DNA of 34,710 bases, taken from contig SUUV01000016.1 in assembly GCA_015062345.1 (NCBI GenBank), forward strand, positions 1 to 34,710, written 5' to 3'. The stretch's first letter is position 1, and every line of letters begins with the position of its first letter. Below are positions 1 to 8,500 of this stretch, piece after piece. The translations under genes were made by a program, and so were the position numbers. The notes below the pieces were generated by a model. It worked only from the letters and a program-made list of their open reading frames with translations, made no database searches and was not told the DNA's origin. Origin of the DNA: Alphaproteobacteria bacterium (lineage in GTDB: Bacteria; Pseudomonadota; Alphaproteobacteria; RF32; CAG-239).

Positions 1-428
<428 letters not shown>

Positions 429-482
429 ACTTAACGTATAAATAATTCGCTAATCTTTAGCAATTACCTAACTTTTTGGCTT

Positions 483-628
483 GATAGAGGATGGATGAAC
501 TGGTGGCTCTTGCAAAGGTGTCCCACCCGATCCCATTCCGAACTCGGTCGTTAAACCCTTTAGCGCCTATGGTACTTTGTCTTAAGGCACGGGAGAGTCG
601 GTCGCCGCCAGTTCTTCTATCCTCTATC
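483..628 (+). other. Extended precursor stem enclosing 5S rRNA
   Basis: The arms 483-503 and 608-628 can form a 21-bp duplex with one T:T mismatch and one G:T wobble, continuing helix I of the mature 5S outward by about 14 bp. Such stems in rRNA precursors are processing sites for RNase III or RNase E-type enzymes. That use here is inference; the pairing is read directly from the sequence. Confidence 0.7.
497..614 (+). rRNA. rrf: 5S ribosomal RNA
   Basis: Typical bacterial 5S rRNA. It begins near GAACTGGTGG and ends near CCGCCAGTTC, which pair to form helix I. Conserved internal blocks are CCCGATCCCATTCCGAACTCGG and GGGAGAGTCGGTCGCC (the first quoted in outline only). The ends are estimated from helix I pairing. 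It is embedded in a longer precursor stem (483-628), described separately. Confidence 0.93.
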
Positions 629-687
629 TTCCCCAATCACCCTATCCTCCTTTGTTGTTGTTATATTCTTTATAACTCCTTTCATTT

Positions 688-722
688 GGCTTCCGGATTA
701 TCCTTGGAAGCCTTATTTTTTG
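688..722 (+). terminator. Intrinsic terminator of the rRNA operon
   Basis: GGCTTCC (688-694) pairs with GGAAGCC (706-712). It is followed by a T-rich tract ending at 722. It lies 75 nt after the 5S gene and ends only 14 nt before the next start codon. Confidence 0.85.
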
Positions 723-736
723 TTTAGGTTGATAAT

Positions 737-1246
737 ATGAAAAAATTTTTACTAATCCTATCTGTTTTATATTCATTTACTGTATATGCTCAAGAATTGG
801 CAACTTTGGGTGCGTTGAAAAGTACGACGACCACAAAAGGTAAAATGGATTCTACAAAATTTATTGATTATTTATCTGATAAAATCGGAGTTTGGCAATC
901 TAAAAATGGAATATTTACAGGTAGTGTTAATGCTGTATTAATTAATACAAGACCCGGTTCGAATAGTAGTAATGCCATTTTGTTGTTTGATAATACTAAG
1001 AAAGCGATGATTTGTTTTCAGGCCGAAAATAATATATTTGCTTGTTCATTGCTTAGGCTTAAATATCTTATGTTCTCATCTGATGTAATTATTACGGATA
1101 TTATTGATGATAGGTATGAAATATTGCCATTATTTGCACATTTTAAATTTGTAGATGATGAACTACATATCTTAGCAACACCAATCGATGAACCCCCGTA
1201 TCAGATAGAAGATTCTGTATTATTAGCTGTTTTGCAAAAATTATAA
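737..1246 (+). CDS. Hypothetical secreted protein
   Basis: A 169-residue protein of unknown function. Residues 1-19 form a classic Sec signal peptide: two lysines, a hydrophobic core, and a likely signal peptidase I site after the alanine of VYA. The mature part has no cysteine-pair motif, catalytic signature or membrane span that I recognise. It contains only two cysteines, and its C-terminal half is rich in D, I and L, suggesting a small globular periplasmic or extracellular protein. No strong Shine-Dalgarno sequence precedes the ATG. It starts 14 nt after the rRNA terminator T-run, so it may depend on terminator read-through or on a promoter I could not identify. The clean signal peptide and low-GC codon use support a real gene. 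Confidence 0.7.
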   Translation: MKKFLLILSVLYSFTVYAQELATLGALKSTTTTKGKMDSTKFIDYLSDKIGVWQSKNGIFTGSVNAVLINTRPGSNSSNAILLFDNTKKAMICFQAENNIFACSLLRLKYLMFSSDVIITDIIDDRYEILPLFAHFKFVDDELHILATPIDEPPYQIEDSVLLAVLQKL

Positions 1247-1332
1247 AATACTTATTTGATATAAAAAAATAACTCGTCTTAAAAGTGGATTTAAATCAAA
1301 AATGATGTAGAGGTGTCTCTCTCATCACCGAC

Positions 1333-1373
1333 ATACCGGTGCCCAAGCTTTAGCTTGGAATAGACACCGGTAT
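1333..1373. repeat. Palindromic element, hairpin 1
   Basis: ATACCGGTG (1333-1341) pairs with CACCGGTAT (1365-1373), and inside it CCAAGCT (1343-1349) pairs with AGCTTGG (1352-1358). This gives a two-tier hairpin in an otherwise AT-rich spacer. There is no T-run, so it is not an intrinsic terminator. It looks like a dispersed REP-type palindrome, but only one copy is in this window. Confidence 0.6.
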
Positions 1374-1408
1374 CTAAGGGAATAATTTAGCTATATAATT
1401 TAACCTGG

Positions 1409-1432
1409 ACTCCGACATCTTCGTGCCGGAGT
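1409..1432. repeat. REP-like palindrome, hairpin 2
   Basis: ACTCCGACA (1409-1417) pairs with TGCCGGAGT (1424-1432) with one A:C mismatch around the loop TCTTCG. The flanks CTGG and GACAG resemble the widespread family of bacterial repeats that read TGGA..CCGG..hairpin..GTGACA. Family membership is inference from memory of such repeats. Confidence 0.55.
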
Positions 1433-1591
1433 GACAGTAAGGAGGTATGTTGCAAAGTATGAGGCTTAAAACAAAAATCTTGTGTTTTTTACTAATTTGA
1501 AGACGCAAAAACATTTTTGCTAATCGTAAAAATCAGCGGTGACCGGTGTAAATTTAATAAAAAAATATGATAAATGAAAAAAAATATTTTC

Positions 1592-1627
1592 CTTAAGCAA
1601 ACCTTAAGTTTACAATGTTGCTATAAA
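1592..1627 (+). promoter_or_regulatory. PmrA/QseB-type direct-repeat box with -10
   Basis: Two perfect CTTAAG half-sites (1592-1597 and 1603-1608) are separated by 5 nt, giving an 11-nt period. This matches the CTTAA-N5-CTTAA box recognised by PmrA/QseB/BasR response regulators. A -10-like TATAAA is at 1622-1627, and the expected -35 position falls on the second half-site, as in PmrA-activated promoters. The box precedes ygiW and the response regulator of that same family, so it is probably autoregulatory. Confidence 0.75.
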
Positions 1628-1669
1628 GATGTAATTTAAGAAAACATTTTTATTTTAAGGAGAAATATC

Positions 1670-2044
1670 ATGAATAAAATTTTATCCGTATCAGCTTTTG
1701 CAATTGTATTAGCTCTTTCAAATGTATCGTTTGCCGGTTTTAACGGTGATGTTCAACAAGCGGGTGGCTTTGTCGGTCCTGAGCCGTCAGTAAATACGGT
1801 TGCTGAGGCGCTCAAAATGAGTGATGATATGGCGGTTGTTCTAGAAGGAAAAATTGAAAAAAGTTTGGGTAATGAAGAATACATGTTCTCCGATTCTACC
1901 GGCTCGATAAAAGTTGAAATTGATGATGACAACTGGCGCGGTGTAACCGTCACTCCCGAAGATAAAGTTGTTATCAGAGGTGAAGTTGAAAAAGATATGT
2001 TCAAAACCGAAATTGAAGTCGATAAAATTGAGTTAAAAAAATAA
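1670..2044 (+). CDS. ygiW: YgiW/YdeI-family periplasmic OB-fold stress protein
   Basis: A 124-residue exported protein of the bacterial OB-fold (BOF, YgiW/YdeI/NirD-like) family. Family members are small periplasmic proteins linked to tolerance of peroxide, metals and antimicrobial peptides. Residues 1-22 are a signal peptide ending at SFA. The mature part follows the family pattern: a GGFVGP segment, VAEALKMSDD, VVLEGKIEKSLGNEEYMFSD, IKVEIDDDNWRG, then VVIRGEVEKD. A strong AAGGAGA ribosome-binding site sits 7 nt before the ATG. It is the first gene of an apparent three-gene operon with a two-component system, one base ahead of the regulator. In E. coli ygiW also neighbours qseBC, which supports the assignment. 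Expression is probably controlled through the CTTAAG repeats upstream. Confidence 0.88.
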   Translation: MNKILSVSAFAIVLALSNVSFAGFNGDVQQAGGFVGPEPSVNTVAEALKMSDDMAVVLEGKIEKSLGNEEYMFSDSTGSIKVEIDDDNWRGVTVTPEDKVVIRGEVEKDMFKTEIEVDKIELKK

Positions 2045-2045
2045 G

Positions 2046-2702
2046 ATGAGAATATTGCTTGTTGAAGATGACAACTTAATTGGTGACGGTATCAAAATCG
2101 GTCTCGAAAAAAGCGGATTTTCGGTAGATTGGTTTGATAACGGAGCAGACGGCGAGGAGGCGCTTTTCACGGCGCCTTATGCTGCCGTTATATTAGATTT
2201 GGGTTTGCCCGAAGTTGACGGACTTACCATATTAAAACATTGGCGAGAAAACGGCTTAAAAGTTCCGGTGCTGATATTGACCGCATTAGGCGATGTTGAA
2301 AGCAAAATTATCGGATTAAACAAAGGCGCTGATGATTATTTGGGTAAACCTTTTTCCCTAAAAGAAGTAATTGCTCGCCTGAATGCGCTCATTCGGCGCA
2401 ATAGCGGATATGTATCATCTGAAATAAGATATAAAGACATAATTTTCAATGTAGATACAAAAACCGTTTATCTTAACAACCAAAATGTTGTGTTGGCTCC
2501 AAAAGAAATTGCTCTGGTTGAGATGTTGTTGCTTAATAAAAACAAAGTGCTTTCAAAAAATGTGATTGAGGAAAAATTATATTCGTGGGACACTGATGTA
2601 TCAAGCAATGCGGTTGAAGTGCACATTCATCACATTCGTAAAAAACTGGGCAAAGACTTTGTCAGAACCGTAAATAAAATCGGATACATAGTGGAGGATT
2701 AA
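2046..2702 (+). CDS. qseB: OmpR-family response regulator (QseB/PmrA-like)
   Basis: A 218-residue DNA-binding response regulator. The N-terminal receiver domain (about 1-115) has the acidic pair EDD at 7-9, the phosphoacceptor Asp51 in VILDLGLP, Thr78 in LILTALG, and the lysine of GKPF. The C-terminal winged-helix domain (about 125-218) has the OmpR-type ending VEVHIHHIRKKLG..VRTVNKIGYIVED. Length and pattern match QseB, PmrA and BasR. It starts one base after the ygiW stop and ends immediately before the kinase start, so the three are translationally linked. The CTTAAG direct repeat upstream of ygiW matches the box of this regulator subfamily. The symbol is by similarity; pmrA would be equally defensible. 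Confidence 0.88.
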   Translation: MRILLVEDDNLIGDGIKIGLEKSGFSVDWFDNGADGEEALFTAPYAAVILDLGLPEVDGLTILKHWRENGLKVPVLILTALGDVESKIIGLNKGADDYLGKPFSLKEVIARLNALIRRNSGYVSSEIRYKDIIFNVDTKTVYLNNQNVVLAPKEIALVEMLLLNKNKVLSKNVIEEKLYSWDTDVSSNAVEVHIHHIRKKLGKDFVRTVNKIGYIVED

Positions 2703-4049
2703 ATGCACAAATTCAGCTTAAAACTCCGTTTGATGATAGCCTTTAGCACATTTTTTGTTTTAATCGGCAGTATATGCTTTTTGGTGTCGTGGTTTGAAGC
2801 AAAAGAATCAACCGATGAATTTTTTGACAGCTATCAAATGGCTTTGGCCAGAAATTTGGCATCGGCCGATTGGGAAGATGTCAATCATTCGGTTTTAAAA
2901 CATACAAATTTTGAATTTAAAAACATCAAAAATGCTCAAGATGATGATGAGGCCATAGGCTTTGCCGTTTTTGATTTGTCGGGAAACATGGTTTTTCATG
3001 ATAATCAAAACGGTAAAAATTTTTCGTTTAAGGGCTATACAAGTGCATTTGTAAACGAAAATGTAAAGGGTGATTTATGGCGGATTATGAGAATAAAATC
3101 GGCGGATAAAAACCATATAATCGCCATCGGACAAGAGCTTGAATACAGAAGCGATGTAGCTTGGGATTTGACCGAAGAATTTATGTTGCCGTGGATTGTG
3201 GGTTTATCGGTGTTATTAATGTTTATGTTGATGATAATAGAAAGAGAATTCAGGCCTCTTAAAAAAGCGGCATTACAAATTAAAAATCGTAAACCTGACG
3301 ATTTATCACAAGTCCAAATGAGCGGATTGCCTAAAGAAGTTTTGCCGTTGGTTGATGCCATAAACGAACTTTTGCAAAAACTTCAAACATTGTTGCAAAC
3401 GGAAAGGAGATTCGTTGCCGATGCATCACACGAATTGCGCACTCCGCTTGCAGCCTTAAAAGTGCAATTAGAAGTTTTGCAATTGTGTTTAGATGATAAA
3501 GAAGCGTTAAATAAGGCTATAAGCAATTTGGAGCAAGGGTTGTTAAGATCTGCGCATTTGGTTGAGCAACTTTTAACTTTATCCAGAATTGAAAACTTAA
3601 TGCCCGATTTTGATGATGCACAAGACATAAACTGGAAACATCATACAGAGAATATATTAAACGATTATCAAACCGCTATAAAACAAAAAAACTTGCGTAT
3701 TAATTGTGATAAACTCACAAACAAAGGGCCGATATCAAAAGCAAATCAGACTCTTATTGCAACGATTATAAAAAACTTGTCGGAAAATGCCGTAAAATAT
3801 AGTCCTAAAGGCGCAAATATTGACATTTGTTCAGATGATAAATGTTTTGAAATTTTTAATTTGGGAGTTACAATCGAGAATAAACATTTAGAACATCTGG
3901 GTAAACGGTTTTATCGTCCGAGCGGTAACAACGAAAAGGGAAGCGGTCTCGGACTTTCAATTGTAAAACATATCGTGCAACATTATAATTGCGATTTAAG
4001 TTTTACAAATGTTGATAACGGTTTTAAGGTTAGAGTTACAAAACAATAA
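2703..4049 (+). CDS. qseC: Sensor histidine kinase (QseC/PmrB-like)
   Basis: A 448-residue membrane sensor kinase, partner of the preceding regulator. Transmembrane segment 1 is at about 8-28. A periplasmic sensor region of roughly 130 residues follows, then transmembrane segment 2 at about 162-180 and a short HAMP-like linker. The HisKA H-box is FVADASHELRTPLAALKVQL with phosphoacceptor His243. The ATPase domain carries the N-box NLSENAVKYSP and the G-box GSGLGLSIVKHI. The periplasmic domain is acidic (several D/E clusters, including DDDE), which in PmrB-type sensors can relate to metal or cationic ligands; that is inference. The ATG directly abuts the regulator stop codon. A bidirectional terminator follows. 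Confidence 0.88.
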   Translation: MHKFSLKLRLMIAFSTFFVLIGSICFLVSWFEAKESTDEFFDSYQMALARNLASADWEDVNHSVLKHTNFEFKNIKNAQDDDEAIGFAVFDLSGNMVFHDNQNGKNFSFKGYTSAFVNENVKGDLWRIMRIKSADKNHIIAIGQELEYRSDVAWDLTEEFMLPWIVGLSVLLMFMLMIIEREFRPLKKAALQIKNRKPDDLSQVQMSGLPKEVLPLVDAINELLQKLQTLLQTERRFVADASHELRTPLAALKVQLEVLQLCLDDKEALNKAISNLEQGLLRSAHLVEQLLTLSRIENLMPDFDDAQDINWKHHTENILNDYQTAIKQKNLRINCDKLTNKGPISKANQTLIATIIKNLSENAVKYSPKGANIDICSDDKCFEIFNLGVTIENKHLEHLGKRFYRPSGNNEKGSGLGLSIVKHIVQHYNCDLSFTNVDNGFKVRVTKQ

Positions 4050-4053
4050 ATAA

Positions 4054-4086
4054 AAACCCCGATTACAATGAGTGTTTTCGGGGTTT
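4054..4086. terminator. Bidirectional intrinsic terminator
   Basis: AAACCCCGA (4054-4062) pairs with TCGGGGTTT (4078-4086). The left flank is A-rich, so the minus-strand transcript also ends in a U-run. It separates the convergent sensor kinase and the PilT-like ATPase gene. Confidence 0.85.
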
Positions 4087-4090
4087 GAAA

Positions 4091-5050
4091 TCAGACATTT
4101 TCAAACAAAGGCCTTCCTTGAATCATTCTGGTCATTTGCGTTTCAATGGCGGTTGCCAAGTTTATTTTTCCGCTTTTTATAATGCTTCTGACCTGACAAC
4201 CTTTGGTTGTATCCGGATTGGCAAACAAAAACCGTAAAAACGGAGTCTTATGGCCGACACCTCTTAAAGATTGATGCATAACTCCGAGCATTCCTCTTGA
4301 GAGCAAATCATATGCCAAATCTTCACTCATATCAGATGATGCGGCATATTTAACAACCGAATTAATGGCATCGGAAATATTATTTGCGTGAATGGTAGAT
4401 AAAACCAAGTGACCTGATGTTGCGGCACGCAAACATTCGCTTGCGGCATCGGGCGACCTGATTTCACCAACCAAAATATATCTCGGTTTTGACCGCAGTG
4501 CCGACTTTAAACAATCTCCCCAATTATTATTAACCGGTTCGGTTTGTTTACACAGTCCGAATGAGCCGTTAAGGGCGGTATATTCGCCGTCCAAAGGCAT
4601 TTCGGCAGGGTCTTCAATGGTATAGGCAAAACCGCCTTCCTGAAACAAAAATTCTTTTAACAATGCTGAAATAGAGGTTGTTTTACCGGTACCGGTTGCA
4701 CCTGCCCACAAAATAAGACCGGAGGCTTTACCAAACGATGTGATATAATTGGAAAAATATTTTCTGTATCCTAAATCGGCAAAATTCGGAACTTCTTGCG
4801 GCATTTTTCTGATACAATATTGTATGCCCGAAACAGTCATTGTTCTTTCTACACGAAACAAGATGTTTTCATATGAAACCGAATAGCTTGAATTTCCGTT
4901 ATATGAACTTTCCACCAACTGATAAAAATTTTCAAAATCGGTCGCTTCAAAAATTTGTAAACCGTTTTCGGTTAAGTTGTCGGGAATATACGCAACTTTT
5001 TCCGGTGTAATGTAAATATCTGAAAAGAAAATATCATTAATTCGGGTCAT
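4091..5050 (-). CDS. PilT/DotB-like secretion or pilus ATPase
   Basis: A 319-residue P-loop ATPase of the GspE/PilT/DotB superfamily, hexameric motors for type IV pilus retraction or type IV/II secretion. Counting from the chosen start, the Walker A motif GATGTGKTT is at 117-125, the Asp box TIEDPAE near 144-150, the Walker B YILVGEIR at 191-198, and the His box GHLVLSTIHANN at 213-224. The N-terminal domain (1-100) is short, as in PilT/DotB and unlike GspE. An ATG two codons upstream (5056) exists, but AAAGGA abuts it with no spacer and stands 6 nt from the ATG at 5050, which is therefore preferred. No pilin, pilus platform or secretion genes are nearby, so its system cannot be named. A promoter of its own lies at 5082-5109. 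Confidence 0.82.
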   Translation of the reverse strand: MTRINDIFFSDIYITPEKVAYIPDNLTENGLQIFEATDFENFYQLVESSYNGNSSYSVSYENILFRVERTMTVSGIQYCIRKMPQEVPNFADLGYRKYFSNYITSFGKASGLILWAGATGTGKTTSISALLKEFLFQEGGFAYTIEDPAEMPLDGEYTALNGSFGLCKQTEPVNNNWGDCLKSALRSKPRYILVGEIRSPDAASECLRAATSGHLVLSTIHANNISDAINSVVKYAASSDMSEDLAYDLLSRGMLGVMHQSLRGVGHKTPFLRFLFANPDTTKGCQVRSIIKSGKINLATAIETQMTRMIQGRPLFENV

Positions 5051-5081
5051 AACCATTCCTTTGCTTGTTGAATATAAACCA

Positions 5082-5109
5082 ATATTAACCGAAAGAATTT
5101 TATTTTCAA
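5082..5109 (-). promoter_or_regulatory. Candidate sigma-70 promoter for the PilT-like gene
   Basis: On the minus strand TTGAAA (5109-5104) and TAATAT (5087-5082) are separated by 16 nt, followed after about 30 nt by the start codon. The -35 overlaps the U-run of the trxA terminator. Confidence 0.55.
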
Positions 5110-5110
5110 C

Positions 5111-5134
5111 AAAAAACCGGCATTAAAGCCGGTT
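5111..5134 (-). terminator. Intrinsic terminator after trxA
   Basis: AACCGGC (5115-5121) pairs with GCCGGTT (5128-5134), and on the minus strand a run of T follows. It closes the addB-addA-trxA block. Confidence 0.85.
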
Positions 5135-5152
5135 TTTAACAAATATATCACA

Positions 5153-5467
5153 TTATTTATGCGAATTTATCCATTCTACAATATTTGCTTGCGAATTAAA
5201 GCCTACTTTAACATCAATTTGTTTACCGTCTTTGAACAAAAACATTGTCGGAATTGAACGAATTGCATATTGTGTTGCCGTATTCGGTGCTTCATCAACA
5301 TTCATCTTGCAAATTTTTAATGTGTCGCCAAGTTCTTTGCCAACTTCTTCCAAAACCGGACCCAACTGACGGCAAGGACCGCACCATTCTGCCCAAAAGT
5401 CTACCAAAACCAAACCTTTGGAGTTTAATACTTCCGTTTCAAACTGAGAGTCGTTAATATTAAGCAT
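5153..5467 (-). CDS. trxA: Thioredoxin 1
   Basis: A 104-residue cytosolic thioredoxin that keeps protein thiols reduced. The active site WCGPC has its cysteines at 29 and 32 within VDFWAEWCGPCRQL. The conserved cis-proline is in SIPTMFLFKDG, and the C-terminal helix VEWINSHK ends the fold. Length is standard. A longer frame opens with a TTG at 5482, but GGAAGGA lies 6 nt before the ATG at 5467, which gives the usual N-terminus, so that start is chosen. It follows addA after 91 nt, a gene pair seen in other alphaproteobacteria. That gap holds a possible promoter of its own (TTGTCT-N17-TAATAT on the minus strand), so it may also be transcribed independently. Confidence 0.96.
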   Translation of the reverse strand: MLNINDSQFETEVLNSKGLVLVDFWAEWCGPCRQLGPVLEEVGKELGDTLKICKMNVDEAPNTATQYAIRSIPTMFLFKDGKQIDVKVGFNSQANIVEWINSHK

Positions 5468-5558
5468 TTGTTTTCCTTCCAATAAAAATTAAATTTATCC
5501 TGATATAGTTATTTTATACCGATATTAAAGGTAATTTTTTTTCAAGACAACCTTTAAA

Positions 5559-8500
5559 TTAATTAATTTTCATCAAATTTGCGGTATTGGTCCAAAGAAT
5601 GTATGTTTCAACAATTTTTTGCGGATAAATTTTTTCCATAAGCTGTTTATAAATATCAAGTTGCTTTAAATAAACTTGCGGAACGGACGAAATATTGTCC
5701 GCTGCCGGCCTGTTGGTCTTAAAATCCACAATAATGACTTTATTGTCGGTTATAACCAAACGGTCAATTTGTGCAGAGATTATTTTATCGTCAATTTCTC
5801 CTGCAATCGGCACTTCTGCTCTTGAAAACTTTGAAAATATTTCTTCAAATTCGGGCTTTGTTAACAAGGTTATGATTTCTTTTCTGATTTGCAACAAAGA
5901 AGATTTATTCAGTTTATCGGAATTTTTTTCTAAATATACATCTATGGCCTTAATTTTATCTTCCAAGGAACAATCAACAGGCAAATATTGTAGCAAAGAG
6001 TGTATCAAAACACCTCTTGCATAATAATGCGAATTGTCTTTTAACGGAGAACTGACATAAATTTGGTCATCATCATCGGGTTTTGACGGTGAATACGGTT
6101 TTGCAAGCGGACTTTCTTTTTTGGCTTTTTCATATATCCAATTTTGCGTATTTATCGATTCTGTTTTTCGATTCGCAGTTGATGTTGCTTCAATGTCAAT
6201 TTCTTGCTTACAAGAATATACCAAAGATTTGTCATCGTTTTTAATACCGATATTTTTTAATGCCTGTTCGCATAATCCGTACCACGAATTTTCATCAACT
6301 TTGTCATCGTTTTTATAACCGGCAATATAAAGTCTGTCTTCGGCTCGGGTTAAAGCAACATATAACAAGCGCCTGTATTCGTCATAAGCATCTTTACAAT
6401 TTGATTGATGAATGTCGTTGCAAACGGTGTCATATTTACCGGCCGATAAAGGATAATAAGCCAACATTTCATCAAAAAGTATGTCCTCACCTTTTTTAAT
6501 GTTAGGAAGCCTTATTGTGTCCGGAATGATAACAATGGGTGCTTGCAAGCCTTTTGAGCCGTGTGCGGTCATAATGCGAACTGCGTCGTTTTGAGCCTGC
6601 TCAAGCTCTCGTTTTATTTGTATTTGCCCTTTTTTAATCCATTGCATAAAAGTTTGCAAATCGGGGGTATGGTCTTTTTCAAAATTCAGGCTCAAGTTTA
6701 TAAATTCATCAATTGCATCTTCGGCTTCCGAACCTAAACGAGATAAAAATTTTTCGCGTCCTTTTAAGGTGGTTAAAACATAATTGAACAATTCAAAAGG
6801 TCTTACATAATCGGCTTTTTTAATTAAATCGGACAACTCTTGATAAACGGTTGCATATTTTTTGTTTGTTCGTAACCGATTAAACAAACTTTGCGATTGT
6901 CGATTATGGCAAAGCTCAAACAAATCGTCATCATCGAGCTTGTAAAGAGGCGATTTTAACACTTCGGCCAAGCTTAAATCATCAGAAGGCAATAACAAAA
7001 AATTTGTCAGTGATAACAAATCTTGCACTGCAATTTGTTCCAAAATTTTGAGCTTATCAACACCGGTGACATTAACCCCGATGCTTTTACACTCTCTGAC
7101 AAATTCTTCAATAAACGAGTTTCTTCTTTGCACCAAAATCATAAAATCCTGATAACATACGGGACGATTTTTTGATTGAAGAATATCCTTATTTTCAACC
7201 ATATTTTTAATTTTTTGCGCAATCATAGCGGCCAGTTTTGCGCTTGCCGATTGTTTGGTTTTGCGTTCTATCGGCGGATACCACACATCATCTGCGGCTG
7301 ATTGCTCAACTACCAAAGGCCACAGTTGAACTTTGCCGGCTTCACCGATTCGATACGGCAAGTGAGCAACCGCTTCGTTGTCAATTACCACTCCCGATTT
7401 TGCATTTTCAAGCGAAAACAAATGATTTACATTTTCCAGTACGGCTTTTGTGGAACGAAACGATACATCTAATTTGATTTTTTTGAAATTTTCGTCTTTA
7501 TGAGCAAAATGTTTGTACATCTTGTCAAACTCTTGCGAGTCGGCGCCCTGAAAACTGTAAATGGATTGTTTTCGGTCACCGACGGCAAATATGGTGCGCA
7601 CAATGTCTTTTTGCCCGAATCCGGCAAAAAATTCGTCGGTTACGGCTTTTATAATTGCCCACTGGTCCGGCGATGTATCTTGCGCTTCGTCAATTAAAAT
7701 ATGGTCGATACCGCCGTCGAGCTTATAAAGAACCCATTTGGCAACATTGTCTTTTTCCAACAATTTTTTGGTAATTACAACCAAATCTTCAAAGTCTAAA
7801 CGAGCATTGTCTTGTTTAAATTTATCATATGCAAAATTTAATTCTTGTGCAATGTTCATTATGGCTTTGGTCGATTGATACAAATCAATTTTTAATAATA
7901 AATCATCAAAATCAAGTATGTCTTGCGCCATATTTTTCATATCCTCCACAATTTGAGGATATATGTTTATGGCATCTTTGCAAGCCAACCGACCACGAAT
8001 TTCCGATTTTGTAATAAACACATTTTTATAAACCTCATAATCAAAATTTTCCAATATCCGATACAAAGAATATGCCCTGTCTTGGTCGGTTTTTGAGCTT
8101 TGTGTAAGTGCATCGGCAATGTTTTTGATTAAGGTCTTATCCAAATTGTCGGCAAAGTGTTTTAGGGCATCTTCTTTGCTTAATGTGTTTTTAATGCTCA
8201 ACTTATTTTTAAGTGCCGTCAAAAATTCTGCAAAATTTTGATAGTTTTGCAAAACTTGCGAAAGCTTGTTGCGATTTTGCGTAATTTTTTCCAAAATCTG
8301 CGTAAATTTTAGTTCCTTAATGTTTGAGGTTAGCCAAGATATATCTTGCCCGATAGCGCTTGTCGGTTCATCTTGTGCCTTATAAATCAGCTTATGGCTG
8401 ATATTATCAAGAGCTTCTTTGGCCAGCATATCGTCCATAACATTAAAATATGGGGCAATTTGAGCCTCCAGAGGAAACCTTTTTAAAATTTCTTCACAAA

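Larger units (their letters stand above)
1247..1591. other. Intergenic region with palindromic repeats
   Basis: About 345 bases without a gene. It holds two strong hairpins (1333-1373 and 1409-1432), and the rest is AT-rich. No open frame here has a plausible start and ribosome-binding site. The region ends at the activator box upstream of ygiW. Confidence 0.6.

Noticed and set aside
491..727. Open frame over the 5S region
   Set aside because: It spans the 5S rRNA and the rRNA terminator; no ribosome-binding site.
1333..1432. Transcription terminators downstream of the secreted-protein gene
   Set aside because: Neither hairpin is followed by a T-run on either strand.
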